A stretch of 64,000 nt of DNA from Campylorhamphus procurvoides (lineage: Eukaryota > Chordata > Aves > Passeriformes > Dendrocolaptidae): NCBI GenBank assembly GCA_013396655.1, contig WBMV01002651.1, positions 372,001 through 436,000 of the forward strand, read 5' to 3'. The number at the start of each line of letters is the position of its first letter. The stretch's first letter is position 1. This document shows positions 10,455-24,164 of the stretch, in pieces. Position numbers and translations under genes: made by a program. The notes under the pieces are model-generated. The model did not search any database. It was not told where the DNA came from and saw only the letters and a program-made list of their open reading frames with translations.

Positions 10455-13400
10455 AGTGGTAGGGATATGCTCACTAAAAAAGTCCAGTAAAATCAGCAGT
10501 AAGATTTTAGGCTTCTCAGAGATGGGATCTATCAACAGAAACTTCAGGTAAAATAGTCTCCTAACTTTGAATTTAAACCAAGAAAAGAGAAAGCTGAGAA
10601 AAATAGCCCTCTACTTATTTGGAGGTACTATATCTCACCTGCAGAATTCCTCTTCAGGATGGTTGGGGTGAGAGGAAGAAAGAAACTGAAAGAATTCTGA
10701 GTAGGGTAAAGCTGTGCCTTTCATGTTGCCATCTCCCCAAAAGGACTGGACCACAGCACTTACCAATCGAGGAAATAATCTCAAATATCAGTTATTCTTC
10801 AGATTCACTGGATTCAGACCAATGATGAATACACAGCACATGCCGCCATCCACTGTGGCGTTCTGGCACGGGGCAGCACCCTACCAACAATGGCACCACT
10901 CTTCCTTTCAAAGAGCCCCAGAAAGAGTGCTCTGTGTTCTCCTGTGATGAGGCAGGCGGGCGTTTACAGCTTGGATCACTACAGGGTATTGAACTCTGAC
11001 AGCATGCTTACTGAAGGTTCACTTGCTTTATGTTAGACCTCAACAGGTGTATATGAAATCTAAGTTAAAATAAACCATCCTCATTACATTCATTCTGGCA
11101 TCATGAGTCACTTACCTTGCTGAAACAAAACTACTTTCTCACTTCCACATTGAGTAAGCGCAATTAACTTCTCCAGTATCCCACCTACTGCTGTTTTCTT
11201 CTGTGCAAGTGCACTGCACAGAAGTATCTCAGAATATGCTTCACGCTTCAGCTTTCAGTGAGAAAAGGAAGCCACAGAGAACACTCAGGGCATACGATGC
11301 CTGCTCCTGTAGGCAGAAATAGTTTCTGGCTTTCTAAATTAATCTCATGAAGAAAACACAACCCAAAACTACTGGCACTCAAACAAGAGACTGACGTGTT
11401 ATGAAGCAGGACAAGCCCCTCACATTTCCTTTCCTGTCATTTTAACTCAGTCTAACAAAATTTGATCATTACTATTTTTACTGTTTTCTAAATACTGCCC
11501 TGACTTGGGGAATCTGGCTGCAGGAATCAAGGCAGAGGTGATTTTTAGTCTTTTTGGGCTATGGTAGAAATTTGCTAGTCTGAATTTTATGCTCTAAATG
11601 CAAGAGTCCCAGAACTCATTTAGACAGACACACAGATGTTAAAGAAAAAAGCATCCTGGGCTCTCAAGTTTGCCCTGGGAGAGAGGATCAGGATCCATAA
11701 AATAGAAAAGTCCTTTCAGATCAAGGCTGGAGAGCAGGCAATGTGAATACTGAAGCTGGGCCACCAGCCACATCATGACCAAGATCAGGAGAGTGATGCA
11801 AGTAGGCACAGAGCAGGGTGAGAGAAGAAAGTAAACGCTTCCCCACATGTTGTAGTACGCATCTGACTCTATCCTAGTTGGAATGCGCTCCCTGGACAGA
11901 ACCTATCATTCCACAGCACTCAGGTTTCCAATGGGGATCCTTCATAGACCCAGACATGCTGTACAAGCTGATCCCAAACTGGGGAGAAATATCCTGTGTT
12001 CTGCTACAGAGAGGATTCCTCATAGAGATACACCACTGAAGCTAACAAGCCCTGAAACACTCAAGGGCCTGCATGCTTAAAAATATACAAATCCTTCTCT
12101 CCCTGAAAGACGCATCCCTCCTTCCTTTCTACCTGTGCTTTGTCTGCAATGCAACATCACTACAGATGTTGAAAAAAAATTATCTCCTAAATAGATCAAA
12201 GAAAAAAAAATATAAAATTCCCAGCTAATCCAAGATTTAGCAACTGAGATGCTTTATGGAAGTGAAATGCAAATTTTCCATGGTTTTGAATCATTGGCCA
12301 TAGTGTTAGTCATGATGGTCCATTCTTATCAATATTGCTTGAGGTTTTTCCTTGGTGACACAAAATGCATAATAACAATACATAGTGGGCTCTACCTTCC
12401 ACTCTTACAAGTTGAAGTACTGTTATGAATATGCTCTGCAAATAAGCTCTGTGCAGGGGCTTTTCTGTGTACCACATTTAAAAAGAAATTACACACCTAA
12501 AGCTGAGCAAATACTCAGAACTGCAATGGAGAGGGAAGATAAAAGAGCAAGCTATTTGCATCTCAAAATATTTGTTATTTCTATTTCACAAATAATCTTT
12601 TTCTTTTCAAAAAGACTGCTGCTCAGTGCTGGTGTAAACCCTAAGACTGGAGACATGGGGAAAGAATTCCTATTCCTCCACAGTAAGAATTATAAAAGGA
12701 CTTTCTGCCTCCATTTCTCCTTTGGATCACATTTCAGCCTGAATTTAACCTCTTTGCTATACAGACTAGTTGATGTATATGTAAGTGATTGAGATTAGAG
12801 AAGAAAGTATGGTTTCGTGTGGAAACATGCTATTACAACACACTGTTGAAAACTTAAGTATGTAAACTGAATAGACTATCCTTTTGTGTTTGCTTCACAA
12901 ATGTAGGACAGGTGTATTATCCTTTTTAATGCATAAACTAGGTCAGAAAAACTGCTTTCACAAACACTAAAATCACTTTATTGATCTTTCACAGTATGTG
13001 CCCAGATTTTCAGATGGACTCTAAGCTACAGGGGTCAATTAGATAGACCAGATATTTTTAAACATATCAAATTACCTGAACAGAAAATGTTAATAAGTAA
13101 AATAGGTTACCATTCATGTGTGCTACATCTTTAAGGAGCAGGATAACTTTCAAGTTATTCCCAAAGGAACATTTCAGTAATACTTCTCTGAATTTTTAGC
13201 TAGGCTATTTCTTTCTTTCATATATTATTTTTGAAACTTTATAAAAGTTTTCTACATTCTGCATGCTAATTAGATTCTAATCCAATTCACCAGATGTGGG
13301 CAGTCATCAGTACTATTCATACTCTAGACTTGTGCTTCAAAAAAAATCGAAGTTGCTTCAGTTCCCACTTGCAAGGGGAGCACTCTTCAGCACTGTGCTC

Positions 13401-14203
13401 TTAACAACAGTATCTACCAAGGCCTGAAGTGAGCAGCACAGGTTACATTTCTACCTCATTCTGAGTTTCTCCTCTCAATAGCTTTTGTATGATTTCATCT
13501 TTATTTATGTTTGTGTCTAAATGCAACATCAAAAGCATGAACTATTTTCAGCTGCAACAGCAGTATTTTAATTCTTACCAATTTATTTGACAATGCTCCT
13601 TTTTAGAGAGGATTTTATGGAGTGAAAGGCAAATGGAAATGGCATTTTAAAAGTGATTTGGTTAAGACTCATACTGCACTTAGGAAATACGCATGCAGCA
13701 GGGACAATAACTAGCAACTATAACATTACATTTAAACACTGGCACCCAGTACTTCCTCCTTACCATCCTTTTGGAATTCTGCTCCTTTGAAGAAGTTTCA
13801 TTCTTTTGCCTTTAAAATAGCTATGATTTGCTATTACATGATATGCCTTAAACCCCCTTTGACAAGCTCTACCAACACAGTCATATTTTTCCCACTTGCA
13901 TTTTCTCATCATTTGAATGCATGCATTGTCAGCCTCCTCTGCCTCCACCTCTCCTTTCCTACATTATGTGCAGCACACATTTGTTTCAGATTATAAAAAG
14001 CACTAGTGGATTCTGAAGCCACTAAAAAGAAGTTGCCAACATATGGGATATGTGGGAAACTTGATCCAGTAGGTGAAATAAGACTTAACTTTAGAATCAA
14101 CAAATAGAATTTTCAAATATTATTATTATTATAGAATGGGTTGCATTTTTCCTTTTAAAGTTTTGTAGAAGAACGGTGGCCATTGCCCTTGCAGAAAACT
14201 GCA
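10455..14203. other. no gene recognised
   Basis: AT-rich, CpG-poor DNA with no recognised repeat. The longest frame is 135 codons (12385-12792, +). It starts within ordinary AT-rich sequence and resembles no family, so I treat it as chance. An ATT trinucleotide patch lies near 14118-14132. Confidence 0.55.
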
Positions 14204-15250
14204 AGAAACCTGATTTGTTTTTTATTTGTTTTTTTCTTTTTCAGCATTGAGGCAGATGGCCCTGGCTTCAAATATAGAAGACCTTCCTACACAAAACAGA
14301 GGTGCTGGCACATGATACGTGGGTAGAAGGATATTCTGGATACGTGCCTGGGAATGTATGCACCCAAGAGGTGAAATAGCAGGATAAGAGAGGAAAGAGG
14401 AGGGGGAAAAAAAAAGGAAAAAGAAACCTAAGAAATCTAAGAAGGAAGAACCAAAGCAGCAGACTCAGAAGACATGGAGACACCATGTTTGAGACAGAGG
14501 AAAATGCAAAAAGCATGGCTTTCTGAGCAGACGGGGAGTGCAAATGCACCTTTACATGGGGATTCAGATTACCGCATTGATCCCTGTTTCTGAATACTTA
14601 AGGGGACTTGAGATTGTGAGCAAAGACATTACTTTAGTTCAGACGCAGGAGGTGGCACGGCCCTGTCAGACTCAATCCACCTCCCACACAAGTGGAAAAG
14701 CAGCGTTTTTTGTCCTGCAAGCAGGCAAGGTCATGCCAAACCCATAGTGGGTTTCACCCCACGACCGGACCACTTCAGGATCCCAAACTGGAGACTCTCC
14801 CATCCAAGCAGCAACTACCGGCAGTCATCTTCTCGCTCATGGTCTTCCGCCCCTGTCTCCTGTCACAGCCGTGGGCTCGCTTTCTTTTGTCTCCCTCCCA
14901 AATAACTCCTCCTGCTTTCAGCCTGTGCTTAATCCTCCAGGAAACCTCATTCTCCCGAGAAGAAGAGTGCTTCTGTACGTAATCTCCAGACAGCAGCTGT
15001 GACCCCGGCACCCAGAAAGGCAGTCATTGTGCAGAATCTGTGGTATCAGGGGTGAACTTCCCCTCTCCCCCCCACCATTTATTTAGGGGCTGCTGGAAGC
15101 ACGCTGCTGGTTTATGCTCACACACTGCCAGCAGTGATTTTCACCAGCAGCTGTGGGGTACTTGTCCCTTCGCCCTCATTGCAGTCTACTCTCAGAATCT
15201 GCATAACCATCTATTTTATTATTTTTCATTTTGCATTTTAAGGCATTGAG
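14204..15250. other. single-copy DNA with an acceptor-like site, a purine tract and a CpG pocket
   Basis: Three things stand out. A long pyrimidine tract ends in CAG at about 14244. A pure purine tract of 41 bases lies at 14386-14426. About ten CpG fall in 14757-15010. A 96-codon + frame (14692-14982) overlaps the CpG pocket but resembles nothing known. No gene is assigned. Confidence 0.45.
14386..14426 (+). repeat. polypurine tract (41 bases, A/G only)
   Basis: Uninterrupted A/G on the + strand, including a 9-base A run and a GGAGGGGG core. This is a simple low-complexity tract; mirror symmetry is weak. Confidence 0.85.
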
Positions 15251-18200
15251 CTTCCCACCTGCCAACAGAAGGAGCACTTGTTTTTTGCACTTGGTCCTCA
15301 AGGCTATGGCACTGTTACTGAAAAGTTACTTTGTCCATTTTTAATATTCAAAAATACAGAACAGCTGTGCTTTCTCATAGTCCTTTTGTAAAAGAGTGGC
15401 TTGGAGACAATACCAAATTCAAGGCTGCCGAGGCTCAGACCTGAATGGCCTGGAAAAATTGTGCTTTTTTCGATTTTTTTATACTAGTTCTCAAGACACA
15501 CCATACTACCAGCATGTCAGTAAAGCAACAGGTGTTATTTTAAGGCAGAAGAATTTGAATAACATAATTCTTCATGGCAGGCTTATCAGCCTTTTAGCAC
15601 ACTCAGCTTTTATTATTCTGACACAAGACAAACTTACGTAACAGCACAGTACGTACTAATTTACGGGATAACAACATGGATGTTGAGTTTGGAACACTGC
15701 ACTTTTGTTTCAGACTGTGGACATTTCCCATACTCCTAAGAAAGGCATATGCTGCGCAAACACTTTTAAAAGCATCCAAGTGGAATTCAATATATTGAAA
15801 GAAGCTAAAGTACTCTGGAGTGATTAACAAACACGCCTCAGCAGAATGGCACAAAAGGATAATTACGGACTAAACCCAGAGAGTTACTGAAACAACTAAA
15901 ATCTCTCCAATTTCTTCTGCAATTGATCAGAAAAGCCCACTTGTGCACTGACGGTGTACAGGTGGATGTAAAGGTGGTACCAGATCACTGAAAGTAACTA
16001 CAAAACTTCCCATCTTCTAATGCAAATATTCACTTTTGAAGAATTTAAGGACATCCCTTCAGGGAGAGTAAGGATGTATTTGGCCACTGAAGCTGAACAA
16101 TATCCCTTCTCTGACTCTTTCCTTGCTTAATGTTTCTTCCTCTTATGCAGAAAAGCCCTGGAAGCCATCCACCAAGGATGCTGATCTCTGGCAGAGTAAG
16201 AATCAGAAGAAAAATGGTATTAGAAAGACAGAGTTGTCTGAAATGGCAAAAATGACAGGGAAAAAAATGATGGGGCTTCTTAGTTTTCCAAAATTAGACT
16301 GTTTGACTTATCCTTTATCCCAGAGGACAAATACAAAACACCTCAAGGACAAAGAAATGCCTTTTCTCCTCTAGCTCAATAGAATTTTTCCAGACTGCCT
16401 ATGCAACCCAAGGCATCATCTACCCACTGAAACAATGCAACGCTGATGAAAGGTAAATGGTCACCATTCATCTTACCAAAATGGATAACAGCAAAACTAT
16501 TTTCTTTGCTCTCGTCCTTCCCAAAGTTTCCTATTCACTCCTTGAAATATTGTTGATATCAAAGTCCTCAAGAGGAAAAGCAAAGCCACTAAAAAGCACT
16601 CTCAACACCTTCTCAGAGGCTGAGAGAGATTTCCAGAAGGGATTTTTTACCGATCTACTATTTGCCCACCTTTAAAACACACCTTCCCTTCTCTCGTAGG
16701 CAAGAAATATCCTTAAAAGAGGCACATGCACATACATGTTTCTGAGAGCTATGGCACACATTTTCAGAACTGATGGACCTGATGATGAAAGACACTTTTC
16801 TTCCATGAGCTGGAGAAAAGCTTTCAGCTATGATTCCACATAGGTGAGCCATTCCCACTCATGCCTGCTTCCCTTCTCTCTTTAAATAGAAACACTTGCT
16901 TATACACTATCTGCCACGATAGTGTTGCACACACAAGTTGCCCTGAATATCCAAGCATTACTCTGACAACCCAGCCCTTTTACAGATGAAATACCTCCAA
17001 CCAGTCAGCAGGCTAAGGCCCCCCTCCCATACTGACAAAACACTGCAAGCAGCAATGTGCCATGATAATTCATGTATTAGTGTATCTGTTCATGTATCAT
17101 CACTGAGCATCAGTGCTACTTCAGGTGGTTGGCATTGGCACTGCCTTCCTCATCAAGTGCTTCGCAGTGAGTAAGCAGCTCTGGGGCAGATCCGTAATCG
17201 CTGCAGATGCTGTTTGCCTGTCTTCACCATGTCTACACAAATGAACATATGGCTTTCTAGCACAAGGCCAGCTTACACAGTCATTAATTAGATATAATTT
17301 CAGCCTGTTCAATGTATCTGATACAAAAATCTGTCCTCTGGCAGGAATGCCCTTGTGGTGTAGAAACTTCTTCTCTTTGTGAATTGCCTCATCTGGTGAG
17401 GAGGAGCAAAACCTCTGCCTGGGATGAGGTGAATTTCCGTTTATCACAAATGCGGGTACAGCAGTGTAAATGCACCTGAACTTGCCAGTGGGTTTTTTCT
17501 CTCTAGTTCTCACTACAAGTAGAAGATGGGTGCTCCGCTCTCACCCTCCAATATGTGATACCTAAGATTCTCCAAAAGCACCATGACAGCCCTGCCAGGC
17601 ATTACGATGCCAGGAATTGTCACACTGCTAGGCTTAGAGAGCTGGTCACAAAACTCATGGAAAGTTCAAGAAAGTAATCATCCCATATGTAGACATACCT
17701 CATGGCTCTATATACCTAAGCAGACTTTGTGAACTGTTGGACTTCACTCATTTTCAAAAGAATGATCAAGAAAGAGGATTAATTAAGACTGAAAATTCAG
17801 AAAAGTGGGTATACAAAATACATTTGTGGTAAAAGGTGGCAAATTTTTGCTCAGATTTTGCCTCATTGCTTTATTTTCTCACAGAGCACCACTCAAGAGC
17901 GTAAGGCACATACAGAGCCCCAGACAGAGCTGCTACTCAGAAGTAACCAGAGCACAAGAGAACCTCAATGGGGTTTCTCTGTCAACCTGCACGAGAAGAA
18001 CTTTCAGCTATGCTCTCTTCCTTCATCACTCACAGCACCACGTGGAAGTGTGCAATATGTGCAAAACTGCTGAAAAGCATAGCAAATTCAAGAAGCTTGT
18101 GAGAACTTCCCAAGATCAGATGAGATGCAAACTGTCACTTTATAAGGAGAAAGACCTGACCTACAGGCACAGCCTAGAGAACCCTCTGTGTGAAGCCTGG

Positions 18201-21200
18201 GGAGTCTTCAGCAAAGCAGGTATTTTACAGAAAGAAGTAAGGATTTGGCAACCACAACAACAAAAAAGGCATTTGAGGGTTAGCATCCAGTTCAATTACT
18301 CTCCTTTGATGGTACTGAACTATTCCTGAATTACTTAAAAGAACTTTCTAATTTCTCTTAGTAGTTCTTGATTATACACCAGTTACAGAACAAAGTACCC
18401 AACCATAGTGGCCCTTTAAAATACAGTGATGGCTAGAGGTGCTTTTCTGTGGAAACAGATGTGCAATAAGATCTTTCCTTTGGAATCTAGCTGGTTCACT
18501 GGTTTCCCCTTGAACCCTATAATGTTTGCATATGCTTATTTTTGGCTGAGCAAATAAACCTACTTGAAAGTGCATTGATCCCCTCTTTCATGTGAACTCT
18601 GGCAGCTTTCCTGATTTTTTTTCCTAGAGATACAAGTCTCTCAGAGAGCTGAATAGTCACGAATTACATATATCTATGATTATTATGAGAGAAAACTAAT
18701 TATAACTTCTTTGCTGCCTTTCATTGCAATGGATTATTTTTTAATATTGACTTCCAGCAGATTCTCAATACTAGCAGAGAAGTTACATTTTAAACATCCA
18801 TGCTACATGAATAATGTTGTGCTTATATAGTATATTCATCCTTCCTCAATTCCTGATTTCCAATTCATTAGAATTTACTTAGTAGTCACTATTTTAATGT
18901 AATTCTTCACTTTCAGCTTGTGAAGTTGGAATGGCTGCCAGCTGATCACTGTTGACAAGCATTGGTATCTTCCTCATGCCTCTCTCCAGATGAGGGACCT
19001 TCAAGCAGCAGCAAGACAGCACTCAGGGGTCTCTGTACAATATAGGATACATTATTTTTATCTATCTTTATGTCTGTAGACTGTATTTTGACTTCTACAA
19101 ACCAAGGAATTCAAGGTGTGTTTGACATCTCCACCATCTCTATCCCTTTGCAAAAAGTGATGACAACAAGTTGGTAGTGAAGAATCACTGAACATATCTG
19201 ATACTCAAGTGGAAAGCTCTAGAGAAAAATTGGGCACCTGGAGATCTCAGTCAGTCCTGACATGTAGGGGGACAAGACTGACTGCAGCAAAAGGTAATTG
19301 CAGAGCAGTGAAGAAAATGAAAAGATTTGGAGTACAAGACATTTCAGTTTCCCTCTCAATATTTGCATGGTCTACATTTTGCATCTGAAACCATGTGCAC
19401 CTGCTGTGAGATGAGTAAAGCCCCCAGGAGGTTGGGCTTGGGAAAAGGGGACCCCTAAATCAGCAGGAGGTCAGTATGTATTTGGATGTAAAGCATAATA
19501 TTCAGATCAGACACTTGTGAAAGGGCACTAACCCCAAAGTGGCACAGTCTAAACAAAGGGAAGAAAGGCTTGCTGGATAACAGGAATATAAAAGCAGACA
19601 AATTTCCCATCTCTAACCTTGGTGGGTCCAGCAGAAACTACTCTCAAGCACTGATGCATACAGCTTCAAACAAGTCAAAGAACTGTCAACAGAAAATATT
19701 ACATGATTTACTAAGTTGCTTCTGAAAGTTTCCTGAAGAGTGAAACTTAACTGCACATAAAATCCTCCAATATCTGGCCTTGCCCTCTCCACAGGGCACT
19801 GATCTCTATTTTCTTTTGTTTTCTCTGATGCCCAAACAAATGCACTGCTAGAACAGATTATAATGTGCATCATGCATTCCTGTGGTGAAAAGACTATGAA
19901 GCAAGCCCACATTTCCTTCCACTGCCAAAACCACTTAGACATTTTGGCAATGCAGGACACATTCTTTATGTTATCTGGCAGCTAGTGTCTGACAGCTGTT
20001 CAGCAGCCCATCTGAAAAAAACCTGATGGCCTCACTCCAGTTCCTGACAGACTTATTCCAGTTCACAAAGCTTACAGATTATTACAGCCCACAAGACTTC
20101 ATCCAGTGAGTCCTCCCTCTATCATCTCACTGTTTTCTACCTTTGCCTTGTAGGCAAGGCTATACCATTTCTTCTGGGGAAAGAGCTAATCTGATGTCTT
20201 GAAAGCCATATGAGGAACCTACTAAACTTATGGCTTAGTTCTTTCATAGATGAATCAGCAGCATAATAAAGAGTATTACTTATTAGTAGCATGCATTTTG
20301 TGTTCCAGCTTCCAGACACTGGAACTTGTTATGCCAGTGCCTTATGAATCAATTCACTATCCGCTGGTAGAAGGTATTCTCCCACACATAGATTGACCTG
20401 GCAACATCTTAACTGTCTCCCAGATCAAAGCAAAACCTCACTCCCTCACAGCTTTTCTAGACTTAACTGTTCTTCCTGCAACTCCCGTGAATCAAACTCT
20501 TTCACACAGTACTGAATCTTCATCAGTCCTGTAACCAGGGATCAGCAGCATCCCTTCATCAAGTGCTCTACACCGAGGGCTTGTGTTTCATTATCCATCA
20601 CAAACGATATGTGCCTTTCAAACTGCAATTTGTTCCTCTCTTGGATTGTGACCTACATTTGATTTCTAGATACAATCTCTTTTTCAACTGTATCAATGCT
20701 ATAGCTTCATCACCTACAGCTGGTTGAGTTAATTAACAACTGGATTATCTTTCTCCCCTATCCACATGCTGTCCCTTCCCCCCCAACATCTACTTGAAGC
20801 TCACTGGATTTTTATGAAGACATTTTACATTGTGTATAATTTATTCACAATAGCATTTCTTTATTTTTAAACGATGCTACCAAAATTTTCTTATGTATTT
20901 TCTTAATGTTTAATAAGAATGTAACAGTCACCCTTAATTAGATTTGTTGGACTTCGCAGCTTGGGTATTCCAGGGACAGTCAGCATTAAAGGAATTATTT
21001 TTCCACTTCTAGAAGTAATGGGAGAGATGAAAAAAATTCAGATATTGCTTTTTGAGTCACAGCTAACAGCTACAAAGCTTTTCATTTCAGCTCAGTGGTG
21101 TGACCATTTTAAATGCCTTCTGCAACTTTGTACAGTGTATAACATCTCAACACCATTTGGCTGTTTTCAGAAAAAAATTGTTCTTCAAATCTATCTGAAA

Positions 21201-22212
21201 ACAAAACACTTTGTCTTTCAGTGAACACTCTCTAGCGCTTCCTAAGGTCTGTATTCGGCCTTACCAATATGAAGAACGTGACTGGAAATTAAATTACCTT
21301 ACCTACCTCCTTTCAACCTACACCACGCACCTAAGAATTTCAACGGATCTGCAACAGGATAGCAGTGACACATCCATTTTAAAAACCAAGATAACCTGAA
21401 TTAATGACTTCCAAATAGCAAGAAAGGAAACATCTAGAACAGAGACCACAACATTTTTTGGAAACCATAATGGTTTTCTGCTGAAACATTTAAATGTAGC
21501 TAATGCCATGGAATTTTCCCTTTCTGATCTGCTGGGTTGGGAAGTAATATCTATTACTATGTCTTTTTGCTCCTCTTGAATCTCTCTGGTAACAGGCAAT
21601 CGATAGCTTTTCCAACAACCATAAAGCAATCAAAAGAGGATTAGAACTGAATATCCCTGCTACTTCATGTGTTTAGTTTAAGTCATGTGAAAATGTAGCA
21701 TTTAAACATGTTTTGAAACACATATTTACTTGGAAAACGTCCTGGAGTTTTGCTGGGAAAAGACAGGTGTTAGCATTGCTATTTGTTTTTCTCAGCATTC
21801 AGGGACCAGTGTTATTAGACTGGATTCTTCTAAACGGGTCCTGGTAAAGGGTCTATACTAGGAAAGTAAAGTTATACAGTACTTTAAGTTTACTATTTTC
21901 ATTCACCAACATATTTTTATGCACATAATGAAAATCAAGGCTGGGCATACCTCTTCACAGCTACTTACAACATGACAATCCTCAGACAGTTGCCAAGGAG
22001 TAACATACACACCCACCCATGGCTGCAGGATAATATCCTGAACACACAGCACCCTGCTCCACCAGACTCCTGACTAACTGCTGCTACAGACTTCTCACTT
22101 CTGCTAAGACCATCCCCTCTGTGGCTGTCAGCAATCACACTGAATATAGTAGTATAACAGAATAACAAATTCATCCAATACTAGAGATACTGCACATACC
22201 ATGAAGATAAAT
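15251..22212. other. no gene recognised
   Basis: Seven kilobases of AT-rich DNA without a recognised repeat. It holds the longest frame in the window outside repeats (174 codons, 17805-18329, +). That frame has no signal peptide, domain or low-complexity signature I recognise, and one such frame is about what chance gives in 64 kb. A small 62-codon + frame at 21211-21399 sits in a slightly CpG-enriched patch just after a CTTTCAG acceptor-like string. Confidence 0.5.
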
Positions 22213-22500
22213 TTCACAGAATCACAGGAGGGTTTCTGGTTCAATGCCCAGGCCAATGTAGGGCCAGTTACAGCGGATTGCTCATAGCTTTGACCCCTTC
22301 AGCACTGAGTATCTCTAAGGATGGAGTGTCCTCAGCCTCCCTGGGCAATGTCTTCAAATGTTTAACTTACCCTCACAGGAAAAAGATTTCCTTAGATCTC
22401 ATTAGAAATTCTTGTGTTCCAGCTTGAGGACATAGTTTCTCACCCTCATACTATGTATCTCCAAGGTGAGCCTGGCATCTTTTCCAAACCCTACCATTAG
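22213..22500 (-). mobile_element. CR1 LINE 3' fragment, old copy
   Basis: It starts with the inverted CR1 end (TTCACAGAATCACAGG) and continues with decayed versions of typical CR1 3' sequence on the minus strand: a 'ctctaaggatggagtgtcctcagcctccctgggcaa' stretch and a 'ggaaaaagatttcctt' stretch. Divergence is high, so this is one of the oldest CR1 copies in the window. The 5' part is missing, as is usual for CR1, which is 5'-truncated on insertion. Confidence 0.75.
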
Positions 22501-24164
22501 GGAATGAAAGATTATCCACAACAAAAAACAAGAACATACTTGTTTTCTTTTCCCTGTTTAAAACATTTAACCAAATATGAAACGATACACTCTTCAAAGC
22601 ATTTTGCAATCACAGAGTTTTTATGGAGGAGCTGAAGATACTTGAGGAAAAACAACCACTTCAAGAGGATGTACAGAAAGAGCCCATTACAGACTTTATT
22701 CTGCATATTCACCAATTTCAAAAGAAAACTGACAAGACAAAAAAAAAGGCAGAGAAGAGAAAGGAAAATTTGCTTTGTTAGTGCCAAAATCTTCAAGTCT
22801 TTAAAAAAAAAGAAAAAAGGAAAGAAAAAAAGGAAATCACATCCTGTAGTTCTGAAAGCTGCTGCAAGAATCAACACAGTATTTTTTCTTCCAGGAAGAA
22901 GAAAGTTAGTTTCCCATCAGGCGATCATGGCTGAAACAATTCATCCTCATTGTGATTAAATGAAACTTTTAAAATGTACTCAAAAGCTACATTCATTGCT
23001 GTAAGGAAGAATGACCTCCCCTCATAATGAACTCTGAGACTAGCAGCCAGCTTACAGAGGTTTTATAATGGCCAGTTTTGGCTTCAGAGTAGCTGGTGGC
23101 TTCATTTTGCATGTTGCATAGCAGATTTGAGGGCCCGCTGAGACATTGAAGAACTGGACTCAAAAGTCTGCAATTGAGGTGAGAAAATGTTATTTTTATA
23201 TTAAAGCAATATACTACAAACTTTAAATATAATTTTATTTTTGCATCTTCAGATAAGCACTAGAACTGATTACTTAAGGCAGTCTGAAATGCTATATTTT
23301 AAATAACTGTGACATGAGAAGAAAGCTCCTGATATACTAAAGTAACATGAGTTGGATCAAGCAATGGACAACACTCAACACTCCTGAATGCTGTTTGCTT
23401 GCTAAAATCCCAATCCACATAAGAGCACAAAAACACCCTACCTGCACCAGTAAAGGATGACCTGTGAAGGAAAGCTGAGGAAAAGCTAAGGTGACCAACA
23501 ACAGGACCAAAGGGTTGGACAGATCAGCTGCAGAGCAGACCTGCTTTGTGAGGTGTCCCTCCATATCCCAGCACTGCCTTGCTGCTGGAACTCAACAAAT
23601 GACACAGTGGAAGACGTAGAGCTGCTGTATGTGGCTGACAGCTGCAGTTGGTTTGTTCTGGCTGGATTTGGGTACGCTGAGCTAGGCAGGGAGGCTCTGC
23701 AGAAGATGGGTGTTGTACACAGGCTGGCAGCCAGGCTGGGACCCAGAAGAAAGCTCATGCCACTTGACAAATTTTCTGAATTTAATTGAATTTAATTTAA
23801 GGGATTTTCACAACTGTAAATTTGGCCTTACATAGTCAAAGCCACCTCTGGTGTGGGGTTTGGTCTGAAGTTACTGTACCTTACAATGACTGCATCTTCT
23901 GCTACAGCAACATTATTTTTTTGTTCAGATACAATACATCAGACACATTATTGCTGCATTAAATCAAAATAAAACATATAAAGCTATGATACATGTGTCT
24001 CAAAACACAACTAAATGTTGCAAGTCCAACAACCAGCAGGGCCTTTCCTATAGACCTCATTTGATCTTAAATATCAAGAGGGCATTCCATTAGTTAGAAT
24101 ACCATCAAAATAAAAAAAAAGCTTTGTTTGTATTCTAATAGTCACTGTTTGTTTTTTGCAGGAC
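22501..24164. other. no gene recognised; purine-rich stretch
   Basis: An A/G-rich zone at 22738-22836 produces overlapping Lys/Arg-rich (+) and Phe/Leu-rich (-) frames of 105 and 121 codons that are compositional artefacts. From 23450 to 23790 the DNA is somewhat GC-richer, with a 78-codon + frame (23553-23789) of no recognised family. The last bases before 24164 (GTTTTTTGCAG) look like a splice acceptor but abut the CR1 copy. Confidence 0.5.
22803..22836 (+). repeat. A-rich polypurine tract
   Basis: A 34-base stretch of only A and G, mostly A runs broken by G or GG. A second purine-rich tract with one C precedes it at 22738-22768. Confidence 0.85.

Noticed and set aside
22512..22959. Lys/Arg-rich + frame and Phe/Leu-rich - frame
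   Set aside because: Both are translations of the same polypurine-rich stretch, so the composition is an artefact.
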